A stretch of DNA of 64,000 nt from Lysinibacillus macroides (GTDB taxonomy: Bacteria; Bacillota; Bacilli; Bacillales_A; Planococcaceae). The notes under the pieces were generated by a model. That model had not been told where the DNA came from. It saw only the letters and a program-made list of their open reading frames with translations, and did not search any database. The stretch's first letter is position 1. Every line of letters begins with the position of its first letter. Where the stretch lies: contig NZ_LGCI01000011.1 in the NCBI RefSeq assembly GCF_001281525.1, positions 151,392-215,391 on the forward strand, written 5' to 3'. Of the stretch, positions 25,431 through 33,657 are shown in pieces. The translations under genes and the position numbers were made by a program.

Positions 25431-25530
25431 GGATAAATAGGGCGAACTGGTGGATTAAATTAATATTATGGTGGATAGAACCAGTATTATAGCGGATAGG
25501 ACGTAATAATGAGCCGATAGAGCGATAACG
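25431..25530. repeat. 21-bp degenerate tandem repeat
   Basis: Four full 21-base units begin at 25431, 25452, 25473 and 25494, each opening with GGAT and carrying an AT-rich middle. A partial fifth starts at 25515 (CGATAGAGCGATAACG). Non-coding and not spaced like CRISPR. It lies between the hmp terminator and the CstR promoter. Confidence 0.7.
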
Positions 25531-25553
25531 AAATAAAAATTTAAGTTTGCTTA

Positions 25554-25582
25554 TTGACAATATACCTTATGGGGTATATTAT
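25554..25582 (+). promoter_or_regulatory. Promoter of the persulfide island with embedded CstR operator 1
   Basis: TTGACA (25554-25559), 17 bp, TATTAT (25577-25582). The inverted repeat TATACC-N6-GGTATA (25561-25578) fills the spacer, an ideal place for repression by the CsoR/CstR-family protein encoded next. Confidence 0.85.
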
Positions 25583-25634
25583 AAATCGCATAAGCAGGTG
25601 CAATCAATCGTTTGGAAAGGAGGCGTAAATAAGG

Positions 25635-25895
25635 GTGGCTTATGGTGTTAAAACTGCAAATCGTGTGAAGCGAATTGAAGGTCAAATGCGTGGTATTCTA
25701 CGCATGATAGAAGAAGGACAAAATTGTAAAGATGTAATTACGCAGCTATCTGCTGTACGTTCTGCGGTTGATCGAACAATAGGTGTTATTGTTAGTGAAA
25801 ACCTATTGGATTGTGTAGCAAATGCTGAGGGAGATACGAATAAAATGAATGCTGCCATCCAAGAGGCAATGGATTTAGTTGTAAAAAGTCGATAA
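25635..25895 (+). CDS. cstR: Persulfide-sensing repressor, CsoR/FrmR family (CstR type)
   Basis: 86 residues, GTG start with AAAGGAGG about a dozen bases upstream. All-helical CsoR-family fold (NRVKRIEGQMRGILRMIEEG). Cys31 and Cys60 are present, while the position after Cys60 is Val rather than the copper-ligand His of CsoR. That two-Cys, no-His pattern is the CstR type, which forms di- or trisulfide links with persulfides and releases DNA. The genes behind it are all sulfur-handling, and three matching operators occur in the cluster. A copper role is unlikely. Confidence 0.88.
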   Translation: MAYGVKTANRVKRIEGQMRGILRMIEEGQNCKDVITQLSAVRSAVDRTIGVIVSENLLDCVANAEGDTNKMNAAIQEAMDLVVKSR

Positions 25896-25938
25896 ATTCA
25901 ATATACCCATTATCGTATAAAGGGAGCGAATAATAAAT

Positions 25939-26280
25939 ATGGAAACATGGATTATTATTGCAATGATCGCAGCATTTTTGTTCTGGCGACTCATGCCAAC
26001 GAAAGGTGTTCGATCTATTTCAGCAGAACAGTTAAAAACCATGTTGAATGATAAAGATAAGATTTTTATTGATGTACGTACACCAGCTGAATATAAAGGT
26101 CGCAATATCCCGCAATTCAAAAATATGCCGCTTGGTTCAAAATTTGACAAGTTACCGAAGGACAAAGAAATTGTTGTGATTTGCCAAAGTGGTATGCGGA
26201 GCAATCAGGCATGTAAGCAGCTGAAAAAGCAAGGATTTGAGCGTGTTGTCAATGTTCGTGGTGGTATGAGTGCCTATTAG
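25939..26280 (+). CDS. Membrane-anchored rhodanese
   Basis: 113 residues: an N-terminal membrane helix (WIIIAMIAAFLFWRLM) then a single rhodanese domain with the substrate loop CQSGMRSNQA. The Cys carries a persulfide intermediate. AAGGGAG lies before the ATG. It is the first structural gene after the repressor, 43 bp away. It probably receives or passes sulfane sulfur at the inner face of the membrane. Confidence 0.88.
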   Translation: METWIIIAMIAAFLFWRLMPTKGVRSISAEQLKTMLNDKDKIFIDVRTPAEYKGRNIPQFKNMPLGSKFDKLPKDKEIVVICQSGMRSNQACKQLKKQGFERVVNVRGGMSAY

Positions 26281-26291
26281 GAGGAGCGAAA

Positions 26292-26591
26292 ATGAAGGAA
26301 TTTACGGTGAAAGAAGTCCAACAAGCTATAGAACAAGGAAAAAAGCTAAATCTTATTGATGTAAGAGAGAGTGATGAGGTTGAAGCTGGACATATTCCAG
26401 GAATCATTCATATTCCACTTCATCTAATGGAATTTCGAATGCAGGAATTAGATAAAAATAAGTCTTATATTATGGTTTGTCGATCAGGGGCTCGTAGTGG
26501 TCGTGCTACTCAATTATTAGCAAGTTATGGCTTTGATGTTGCTAATATGACTGGTGGTATGAGTGCCTGGAAAGGGCAAGTGCAGCAATAG
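26292..26591 (+). CDS. Single-domain rhodanese
   Basis: 99 residues, AGGAGCG before the ATG. A complete small rhodanese: DVRESDEVEAGHIPGIIHIP and the active loop CRSGARSGRATQ ending GGMSAWKG. Cytoplasmic sulfurtransferase, 11 bp behind the membrane-bound rhodanese. An acceptor is likely one of the TusA or DsrE proteins that follow. Confidence 0.88.
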   Translation: MKEFTVKEVQQAIEQGKKLNLIDVRESDEVEAGHIPGIIHIPLHLMEFRMQELDKNKSYIMVCRSGARSGRATQLLASYGFDVANMTGGMSAWKGQVQQ

Positions 26592-26619
26592 AACAACATA
26601 TATTTTTTTGTTAAAAATA

Positions 26620-26635
26620 ATACCCTTATAGGTAT
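26620..26635 (+). promoter_or_regulatory. CstR operator 2
   Basis: ATACC-N6-GGTAT (ATACCCTTATAGGTAT), the same core and spacing as operator 1, 19 bp before the TusA-rhodanese gene. Confidence 0.75.
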
Positions 26636-26653
26636 AAGGAGGTTTTCGTAAAT

Positions 26654-27202
26654 ATGAAGGCAGATTTTCAACTTGATGCCAAAGGGCTTTCCTGTCCGAT
26701 GCCAATTGTGAAAACAAAAAAGGCAATGGCTGAGTTAGTAGATGGTCAGGTTTTAGAAGTATGTGCGACAGACAAAGGTTCAAAGGCTGATCTTATAGCA
26801 TGGGCTGAAACAGTAGGCCATCAATACATTGGCATGATCGAAACAGATGATGTGTTAAAGCATTATATTCGTAAATGTACAAACGATCGAACAGAAGAAA
26901 TGACATTTGATCAAACAATTGAGCTAGAGCAAGTTACCAATCGTGAGGGGCTTATCCTGGATGTACGTGAGGAAGCTGAGTTTGCTTTTGGACATATTGA
27001 AGGTGCGAAGTCGATTCCTATGGGTGAACTAGAGGCACGTCTTGCAGAGCTTGATAAGGAACAGGAGATTTATGTGATTTGCCGCACAGGAAAACGTAGT
27101 GATCTGGCTGCACAAAAGCTAGTATTACATGGTTTTACAAAGGTATTTAACGTCCTGCCGGGAATGACATCTTGGACGGGCGATTTAATAAAAAATATTT
27201 AA
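26654..27202 (+). CDS. TusA-rhodanese fusion sulfurtransferase
   Basis: 182 residues. The N-terminal TusA/SirA domain (about 1-72) has the sulfur-carrier motif LSCPMPIVKTKKAM. The C-terminal rhodanese (about 85-180) has DVREEAEFAFGHIEGAKSIP and the loop CRTGKRSDLA. TusA and rhodanese cysteines relay persulfide sulfur, so a fusion makes an internal relay. It resembles part of the multidomain CstA of staphylococcal cst operons. AAGGAGG precedes the ATG, with a private operator upstream. Confidence 0.9.
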   Translation: MKADFQLDAKGLSCPMPIVKTKKAMAELVDGQVLEVCATDKGSKADLIAWAETVGHQYIGMIETDDVLKHYIRKCTNDRTEEMTFDQTIELEQVTNREGLILDVREEAEFAFGHIEGAKSIPMGELEARLAELDKEQEIYVICRTGKRSDLAAQKLVLHGFTKVFNVLPGMTSWTGDLIKNI

Positions 27203-27217
27203 TTGGAGGAATTGATT

Positions 27218-27613
27218 ATGTCAAACAAAGTAGCAATTATTGCAAGTAATGGTGGGTTATTTGATGCGTATAAGGTGTTTAATATTGCAACAGCAGCGGC
27301 AGCTTCTGATAAAGAGGTAGCCATCTTCTTTACATTTGAGGGGTTGAACTTTATTCATAAGCAAGGTATGCATGCACTACCAATGCCCGCTGGAGCAGAG
27401 CGCTATGCAGAAGGCTTTGCAAAGGCGAATGTGCCAGCTATCCCACAACTGGTGGAGATGGCGCAAGAATTAGGTGTAAAATTTATTGCTTGTCAAATGA
27501 CGATGGATGTAATGGGCTTATCTACTGATGATTTTATTGAAGGGATAGAGGTTGGTGGAGCTGTAACGTTCCTTGAGTTTGCAAAAGATGCAGCACCTTC
27601 ACTATCATTCTAA
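27218..27613 (+). CDS. DsrE/DsrF-family sulfur-relay protein
   Basis: 131 residues, ATG set by TTGGAGGA upstream. The fold signature VAIIASNGGLFDAYKVFNIATAAAASDKEVAIFFTFEGL and the Cys in FIACQMTMDVMGL match DsrE-like (DsrE2-type) proteins, which accept and deliver sulfane sulfur. It begins 15 bases after the TusA-rhodanese stop. It completes a rhodanese-TusA-DsrE relay encoded by adjacent genes. Confidence 0.87.
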   Translation: MSNKVAIIASNGGLFDAYKVFNIATAAAASDKEVAIFFTFEGLNFIHKQGMHALPMPAGAERYAEGFAKANVPAIPQLVEMAQELGVKFIACQMTMDVMGLSTDDFIEGIEVGGAVTFLEFAKDAAPSLSF

Positions 27614-27676
27614 TGAATGTCAGATGTAGAGGCGGAAAGTGAGGATAGCTCTCCACTATAAAAATATTGAATATAA

Positions 27677-27690
27677 TACCTATGGGGGTA
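27677..27690 (+). promoter_or_regulatory. CstR operator 3
   Basis: TACC-TATGGG-GGTA, six bases before the ATG of the dioxygenase-like gene. The right arm overlaps the ribosome site. Confidence 0.65.
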
Positions 27691-27696
27691 AGATAA

Positions 27697-28824
27697 ATGT
27701 CGGTTCAACAATGGGACGCATCATTCGTTGCTAAAAAGGTTATTCACAATGAAAAGCTGTTTATTTTAGATGTTCGTAATGCGGATGCATTTGAAGACTG
27801 GAAAATTGATGGTCATCAATTTGAATATTTAAATATACCGTATTTTGAATTGTTAGATGGAATTGAGGATATTTTACCTAAGATTCCAACAGATAAAGAA
27901 GTTTTGGTAGTTTGTGCAAAAGAAGGGTCATCCTTGATGATTGCTGAAATGCTGTCAGAAGCTGGTCGTGACGTTGCTTATTTAGCTGGAGGTATGAAAA
28001 CTTGGAGTGAATATTTAGAGCCCATTAAAGTTGGTGATTTAACAGGTGGTGGCGAGCTTTACCAATTTGTACGTTTAGGAAAGGGCTGTCTGTCTTATAT
28101 GGTCATTTCTGAAGGGGAAGCAGCTATTATTGATGCAGTTCGTTTTACAGAGGTGTTTACCAGCTTTGCAGCCCATAAAAAGGTTGAAATTAAACATGTT
28201 TTTGATACACATTTACATGCTGATCATATTTCAGGTGGACGTCATATCGCAGAGGCAACTGGTGCGACCTACTATTTACCACCAAAAGATGCAGAAGAGG
28301 TTGTGTTCAGCTATGCACCATTAGAGGATGGCATGACTGTCCAAATTGGGGCATCGAACATAGATGTAGGAGCTATCTATTCTCCTGGACATACAATTGG
28401 CTCTACCTCTTTTGTTGTTGATAACAACTATTTATTAACAGGAGATATTTTATTTATTGATTCGATTGGGCGTCCAGATTTAGCAGGTCTTGCCGAAGAT
28501 TGGGTTGGCGATTTACGAGATACACTTTATAAGCGTTATCGTAAATTGTCCGATGAGCTTATTGTATTACCAGCGCATTTTATGATCATTGAAGAGCTTA
28601 ATGGGGATGGGACGGTTGCAAAACGATTAGGAGATTTATTTGCGCAAAACCATGGCTTAAATATTCGAAATGAAGAAGAGTTTAAGCGTATAGTGACAAA
28701 TGAATTACCTCCGCAGCCAAATGCCTATCAAGAAATTCGTCAGGTGAATATGGGGAAAATAACACCTACACCAGATGAACAGACAGAGATGGAGATCGGG
28801 CCAAATCGCTGTGCCGTACGATAG
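27697..28824 (+). CDS. Rhodanese/metallo-beta-lactamase fusion, persulfide dioxygenase-like
   Basis: 375 residues. An N-terminal rhodanese domain (about 1-105) has the loop [14 protein letters not shown]. The metallo-beta-lactamase domain (about 120-330) has [37 protein letters not shown] and LPAH, the non-heme iron ligand set of ETHE1/CstB-type persulfide dioxygenases. It would oxidise low-molecular-weight persulfides to sulfite or thiosulfate. The rhodanese is N-terminal here. The adjacent operator and a sulfite-type exporter downstream fit. Confidence 0.9.
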   Translation: MSVQQWDASFVAKKVIHNEKLFILDVRNADAFEDWKIDGHQFEYLNIPYFELLDGIEDILPKIPTDKEVLVVCAKEGSSLMIAEMLSEAGRDVAYLAGGMKTWSEYLEPIKVGDLTGGGELYQFVRLGKGCLSYMVISEGEAAIIDAVRFTEVFTSFAAHKKVEIKHVFDTHLHADHISGGRHIAEATGATYYLPPKDAEEVVFSYAPLEDGMTVQIGASNIDVGAIYSPGHTIGSTSFVVDNNYLLTGDILFIDSIGRPDLAGLAEDWVGDLRDTLYKRYRKLSDELIVLPAHFMIIEELNGDGTVAKRLGDLFAQNHGLNIRNEEEFKRIVTNELPPQPNAYQEIRQVNMGKITPTPDEQTEMEIGPNRCAVR

Positions 28825-28914
28825 CACGAGTTAAACAGCATATAAATGAAAGGTAACTATTCTAAAAAATCGGCAAAATCAATGATAATTTTTGCGATGT
28901 CAAAGGAGATCATC

Positions 28915-29142
28915 ATGAAGGTAAATTTATATTTAGATGCAAAAGGTTTAACTTGTCCAATGCCGATTGTGAAGATAAAAAAGGCAATGGATACATTAGA
29001 GCATGGTGAAATTTTGGAAGTTCATGTGACGGATAAAGGAGCTTTAGCGGATATTCCTGCTTGGGCACAAGCTGGTGGTCATACAATTTTACAGCAAGCT
29101 GAAGCTGCTGGCGTCATTACATTTTTAATTCAGAAGGCTTAA
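28915..29142 (+). CDS. TusA-family sulfur carrier
   Basis: 75 residues, ATG behind AAAGGAG; upstream in-frame codons lack a ribosome site. A stand-alone TusA/SirA domain with LTCPMPIVKIKKAM, close to the TusA half of the fusion at 26654 and likely its paralogue. It would shuttle persulfide between the rhodaneses and the DsrE or dioxygenase partners. Confidence 0.9.
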   Translation: MKVNLYLDAKGLTCPMPIVKIKKAMDTLEHGEILEVHVTDKGALADIPAWAQAGGHTILQQAEAAGVITFLIQKA

Positions 29143-29150
29143 GGCTAATG

Positions 29151-29181
29151 GAGGGTTGTCTATAAAAGTAGAACAGCCCTC
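29151..29181 (+). terminator. Possible attenuating hairpin before the exporter gene
   Basis: GAGGGTTGT / ACAGCCCTC (one G-T pair) with an imperfect T-rich flank. Confidence 0.45.
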
Positions 29182-29211
29182 TCTTCATCTGGTTAGAAAG
29201 AAGGAAATTTG

Positions 29212-29994
29212 ATGGATATTGCATGGGTCATTACCATATTTTTGATCGGTTTTATCGGTTCGTATATATCGGGAATGCTAGGTATTGGCGGTTCAATTAT
29301 TAAGTATCCAATGCTGTTATATATTCCACCATTGTTTGGTTTTGCAGCATTTTCGGCACATGAGGTATCAGGCATTAGTGCGGTGCAAGTATTTTTTGCC
29401 TCGATTGCTGGTGTATGGGCATACCGCAAAGGTGGTTATTTAAATAAATCGCTGATTCTCTATATGGGAGGAGCTATATTAATTGGCAGCTTTGTTGGTA
29501 GCTTTGGCTCCTCATTTTTATCAGAATCTGGGGTTAACATTGTCTATGGTATCCTTGCGCTGATTGCAGCGGTCATGATGTTTATCCCGAAAAAACACAT
29601 AGATGATAAACCAATGCAGGAGGTTACATTTAACAAGCTACTTGCAGCGATATTAGCATTTATTGTTGGGATTGGTTCAGGAATTGTAGGGGCAGCTGGG
29701 GGCTTTTTATTAGTACCGATTATGCTCGTGGTTCTAGGTATCCCAACACGTATGACTATTGCGACTAGCCTTGCCATTACGTTTATTTCCTCAATAGGAG
29801 GTACAATAGGAAAGTTAATGACAGGTCAAGTTGATTATTATCCAGCGCTCCTCATGATTATAGCCAGTCTTATTGCAGCTCCTCTTGGTGCAAAAGCAGG
29901 GAAAAGCATCCATACAAAAATCTTACAAGTAATTTTAGCAGGACTTATTTTAGCAACTGCCATTAAAATATGGATGGATATATTGATGGTCTAA
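29212..29994 (+). CDS. TauE/SafE-family sulfite/organosulfonate exporter
   Basis: 260 residues with about eight membrane segments and two internal halves. [20 protein letters not shown] in the first half and [22 protein letters not shown] in the second are the repeated TauE (DUF81) motif. It probably expels sulfite or thiosulfate produced by the dioxygenase-like protein. It is the last gene of the sulfur island and is followed by a terminator. No sulfide:quinone oxidoreductase is present in the island. Confidence 0.88.
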   Translation: MDIAWVITIFLIGFIGSYISGMLGIGGSIIKYPMLLYIPPLFGFAAFSAHEVSGISAVQVFFASIAGVWAYRKGGYLNKSLILYMGGAILIGSFVGSFGSSFLSESGVNIVYGILALIAAVMMFIPKKHIDDKPMQEVTFNKLLAAILAFIVGIGSGIVGAAGGFLLVPIMLVVLGIPTRMTIATSLAITFISSIGGTIGKLMTGQVDYYPALLMIIASLIAAPLGAKAGKSIHTKILQVILAGLILATAIKIWMDILMV

Positions 29995-30002
29995 AAAATA
30001 GC

Positions 30003-30034
30003 AAAAGGGATGCTCTCACACAGGCATCTCTTTT
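30003..30034 (+). terminator. Terminator of the sulfur island
   Basis: AAAAGGGATGC / GCATCTCTTTT (with G-T pairs) followed by TTTTGT. Confidence 0.75.
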
Positions 30035-30129
30035 TTGTATGGGAGCAGGTTTGGGTATATGAAATTGCTAAGAGGGTTTTGGTAAAAGAAAGTTGATGCC
30101 TAAATTTGCTATACTAGCGGTAGGAGGAA

Positions 30130-32133
30130 ATGGAGGTGGCCCTGTTGGTTTTTTTGAAATTTCTGTCTCAGATCATCCTCGTATCGGGATTGATTTATAT
30201 TGTTAGTGGACGCTTAGTTGGTTCAACGATTCATTTTATGCGCAGAGTGCTGTCCGTTGTGATTAGTGTAACGTTAACTTCTTTTGTTTATTGGTATTCG
30301 TATTTGCGCCATACTGATTTTTTATCAGAAACGATGATGCAAACTGTTACAGAGGTCAGTACACTGATTTGGATTGGAAGCATGCTACTTATTTCAATGT
30401 TGCTTTATTTAGTTTTCGAGCTATTTGATTCAAGTGGTATTACGGCTGGAGAGCGCCGCAATGGCCAAAAATCATTGCTATTTCGACTGCGTAGTTACTG
30501 GCGACAGCAGAAGCGCTTACGTCAGGTGCTGCGGATTGCTGTAACCAATGGTGTTGTACAAACGATTAAATATGCGAGACAGCGTGAAAATGAAAAAGAG
30601 CTTGCCGTTGCACTACGAGCGACCTTAGAGCAATGTGGCGGGATTTTCATTAAATTTGGACAGGTCTTATCAACACGTAAAGAATTATTTACACCAGTAT
30701 TTATCGAAGAATTAGAAAGACTGCAACACCGTGTAAAGCCTTTACCAGCTGAGCAGGTAACAAAAATTTTAGAAAGCTCACTCCCTCAACCAAGCAATGA
30801 GGTATTTAGCCAATTTCAAATGGAGCCCATTGCATCAGCTTCTATTGGGCAGGTGCATAAAGCACGACTAAAAAATTATGATGAGGTTGTTGTTAAGCTA
30901 CTGCGTCCGGAAGTGAAGGGGATTATGCGTGATGATCTTGAGATTTTGGAGGAATTCGCCAATTGGCTAACGGCAAAATCAACGTGGGCAGAGTCACTAG
31001 GCTTTCGAGAGCTAGCTGTTGGCTTTGCCGATGGGTTACGTGAGGAAATCCATTTAGATATTGAGGTACGTAATACATTGCAGGTGAAGAATGCGCTGGC
31101 TAAAAGTGACTATCAGGTTCGAATTCCTAAGATTTATACGACATATAGCAATGAAAATATTATTGTAATGGAGTATATTCGTGGACAAAGTGTAGCAGAT
31201 GGCGCATCTGAATTTAAGCGTTTATCGATTAATCGCAGACAATTTGCTAGAACAATACTCTATTCTTTTTTTGAGCAGATGCTTTTTTCTGGTATTTTTC
31301 ATGCAGACCCACATCCAGGAAATATTTATATTGATGAAAAAGATGGTACCCCGGTTTTGCTTGATTTTGGGGCAGTGGGACGCTTAGGAGCGACACAGCA
31401 AGAGGGCTTAAAGCTATTTTTAATGGGCATTCAGCTCAATGATTCAAGCATCCTCTATGATGGCCTAACATTACTAGTGGAAAATGCAGATCATGCGGAA
31501 CGTGCAAGGATGGAGCAGGCGATTGATCAAATTTTATTAAAAATTTCTTATGTAGATCGTATACCAACTGAGGAATTAATTCATGCATTATTTATGGTTG
31601 TACGTGATTTTGGATTAGCCTTCTATCCTGCTGTAGGATTGGCGCTTCGTTCTTTGGTGACACTTGATGGTACATTACGTGTAATTGATTCACGTTTTGA
31701 TATTTTTACAGAGGCAAAGGATTTTTCTGCTACTTATATGCGAGCATCTTTACTAAAGCCCTTTAAAGAACCAATGGCGACAAAGGAACGTCTACAAGAA
31801 GAGCTATCCATGCTCATTCCAACATTAAGAAAAATGCCAAGAAGAGTTGACCAGCTTATTCAGCGTGTTGAAAGTGGAAAAATTATTTTACATCATGATG
31901 TGTTTTCAGATGAGCATAATGCCCGTTTTATTACCCATTTATTTGCTCGTTTTGTGCTACTACTCGTTGGGATTACATTTGGCATTATATCTGTGGCGCT
32001 GTTAGCTATTTCGCAATTTATTCACGATTCCTATGCCATCTACTTGAACACCGCAGCATATTTAGGCTTATTTTTATGTGCAATTTTATTAGTAAGATTG
32101 TCCATACAGGCATTGCGATCAATGAAACAATAG
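30130..32133 (+). CDS. ABC1/UbiB/AarF-family atypical kinase
   Basis: 667 residues. Two N-terminal membrane segments, then the UbiB core: FIKFGQVLSTRKEL (KxGQ motif), the Ala-rich SASIGQVHKARL loop in place of a P-loop, VVKLLRPEV (Lys), FHADPHPGNIYI and LLDFGAVGRLG (metal-binding). Two more membrane segments close the chain. Family members are ATPases that support isoprenoid-quinone biosynthesis or lipid homeostasis. The ATG lies only two bases after GGAGG; a GTG two codons later (30136) has better spacing and may be the true start. Confidence 0.9.
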   Translation: MEVALLVFLKFLSQIILVSGLIYIVSGRLVGSTIHFMRRVLSVVISVTLTSFVYWYSYLRHTDFLSETMMQTVTEVSTLIWIGSMLLISMLLYLVFELFDSSGITAGERRNGQKSLLFRLRSYWRQQKRLRQVLRIAVTNGVVQTIKYARQRENEKELAVALRATLEQCGGIFIKFGQVLSTRKELFTPVFIEELERLQHRVKPLPAEQVTKILESSLPQPSNEVFSQFQMEPIASASIGQVHKARLKNYDEVVVKLLRPEVKGIMRDDLEILEEFANWLTAKSTWAESLGFRELAVGFADGLREEIHLDIEVRNTLQVKNALAKSDYQVRIPKIYTTYSNENIIVMEYIRGQSVADGASEFKRLSINRRQFARTILYSFFEQMLFSGIFHADPHPGNIYIDEKDGTPVLLDFGAVGRLGATQQEGLKLFLMGIQLNDSSILYDGLTLLVENADHAERARMEQAIDQILLKISYVDRIPTEELIHALFMVVRDFGLAFYPAVGLALRSLVTLDGTLRVIDSRFDIFTEAKDFSATYMRASLLKPFKEPMATKERLQEELSMLIPTLRKMPRRVDQLIQRVESGKIILHHDVFSDEHNARFITHLFARFVLLLVGITFGIISVALLAISQFIHDSYAIYLNTAAYLGLFLCAILLVRLSIQALRSMKQ

Positions 32134-32463
32134 GTAGGGAATTTTTTCTTTACCTTTTTTCTTTTATAAAAACTTTAGAGAAATGTTACAAAAACATTAC
32201 AAAATTATATATAGGTCTATTGTCGAATAAGCGAACAATGACGTTAGATAGAAGAATGTTGTATTTTGTAGAATAAATAATTAATTGTGCAAATATTACA
32301 GAAATATTTCGAGTTTTACTAATGTGTTAAATAGATACGAAATAGTATAAAAGTTATGTTAATAATGCTAAACTTTAAAAGGCTGAGATAAATATAAGAA
32401 CAATTGATTAAAATAAAAATCGTTCAAGTGATGAGTAGAGAATACCAAGAGCGAAATTGATAG
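32134..32463. other. Upstream region of the cell-wall hydrolase gene
   Basis: No gene seen. It is very AT-rich and holds a WalR-type box (32185-32201). A long leader to the next gene is likely. Confidence 0.4.
32185..32201 (+). promoter_or_regulatory. WalR-type box
   Basis: On the minus strand TGTAAT-GTTTT-TGTAAC fits the WalR consensus TGTWAH-N5-TGTWAH exactly. WalRK activates cwlO-class autolysin genes in B. subtilis. Distance to the gene (about 270 bp) is larger than usual. Confidence 0.55.
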
Positions 32464-33597
32464 ATGAAAGGGAATGAAGAAAACGTGGGTAAGCGCAATA
32501 AATGGCGTAAGTCGATGGTGCTAACGTTGGCACTAGCGGGCGGCTTATTATTTAATACAATTCAACCAACAGAAGTTCATGCTGAAGAGACTTCTCAACA
32601 AATGATCGAGAAAAAGGCACAAATAGATGCTGAAGTTAAAAAATTACAAGAAGAATTAACAAAATTACAAAAAGAGATCGACGCAAAAGTAAAAGTTTTT
32701 AACCAAGTACAAGCTGAAATTAAAGAAGTGGATGCAAGTATTGTTGAAACAAAAAAACGTATTGAGCAACGTTCTAAAATCTTAAGTGAACGTATGGCTG
32801 CCTATCAAGCACAAGATAACACAGTAGGCGTTTATTTAAACGTTGTGCTTGAAGCAAAAAGCTTCGCAGATTTAATGGACCGTGTTGTAGCCGTAAAAAC
32901 ATTAATGGATGCTGACCAAGAATTAGTGGATCAACAGGAAGCGGATAAAGCTATCTTAGAGCAACAAAAAGCGACATTAGATGAAAAACAAAAAGAGCTT
33001 CAAAAACAATTCCAAGAGCTTCAACAAAAAGAGAGCGAAATGGAAGTGAAAAAGGCTGAAAATGAAGCCAAATCGCTTGCATTAAAAGCTCAAATTGCAA
33101 CAAAGCAGGAAGAGGAGCGTTTAGAGGCAGAGCGTAAGGCAGCGGAAGAAGAGGCAGCTCGTCTACGTGCACTGCAAGCAGCAACACCAGTTGTTCAAAA
33201 TGGTGCATCACAACAAATCGCTGTTGGCTCAGGTGCTGGTACGGCATCGTCAGGCGGTGCTATTGCAACAGCTAAGCAGTTCCTAGGTCGTTCATATGTT
33301 TGGGGTGGTAGCAATCCATCAACAGGCTTTGACTGCTCAGGTCTTGTGCAATGGTCTTACAAACAAGCAGGCGTTTCATTACCACGTACTGCATCACAAC
33401 AATATTTATCAACACAGCGTATTTCAGCAAGTGAAGCACGTGTTGGTGACTTAGTATTCTTTAGCTATGGCTCAGGTGTAGCCCACGTAGGTATTTACTT
33501 AGGCAATAACACAATGATCAACGCTCAAAATAAGGGTGTTGTTATTGAATCACTTGACTGGTGGAATCAATACTTAGTAGGTTTTGGTCGTATTTAA
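32464..33597 (+). CDS. Secreted NlpC/P60 peptidoglycan endopeptidase (CwlO/PcsB-like)
   Basis: 377 residues. Signal peptide (KSMVLTLALAGGLLFNTIQP, cleavage near VHA-EE), then a coiled coil of about 190 residues (IDAEVKKLQEELTKLQKEID to KAENEAKSLALKAQIATKQEEERLEAERKA). A short linker and an NlpC/P60 domain follow, with FDCSGLVQWSY (Cys about 291), VAHVGIYLG (His) and the third residue near NAQNKG. It cuts the gamma-D-Glu/diamino acid bond in wall peptides during growth. The architecture is that of CwlO, regulated by FtsEX and WalRK. A GTG at 32485 is an alternative start with a better ribosome site. Confidence 0.9.
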   Translation: MKGNEENVGKRNKWRKSMVLTLALAGGLLFNTIQPTEVHAEETSQQMIEKKAQIDAEVKKLQEELTKLQKEIDAKVKVFNQVQAEIKEVDASIVETKKRIEQRSKILSERMAAYQAQDNTVGVYLNVVLEAKSFADLMDRVVAVKTLMDADQELVDQQEADKAILEQQKATLDEKQKELQKQFQELQQKESEMEVKKAENEAKSLALKAQIATKQEEERLEAERKAAEEEAARLRALQAATPVVQNGASQQIAVGSGAGTASSGGAIATAKQFLGRSYVWGGSNPSTGFDCSGLVQWSYKQAGVSLPRTASQQYLSTQRISASEARVGDLVFFSYGSGVAHVGIYLGNNTMINAQNKGVVIESLDWWNQYLVGFGRI

Positions 33598-33613
33598 TAA
33601 ACATCAACATTAT

Positions 33614-33657
33614 AAAAAGGTCATCTTTGTAAAATAACATACAAAGATGACCTTTTT
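33614..33657. terminator. Convergent terminator
   Basis: Perfect 18-bp inverted repeat AAAAAGGTCATCTTTGTA / TACAAAGATGACCTTTTT. It serves the hydrolase gene and the converging permease gene. Confidence 0.9.

Noticed and set aside
25431..25530. CRISPR or IS end
   Set aside because: Units are contiguous 21-mers without spacers, and no transposase or Cas gene is near.
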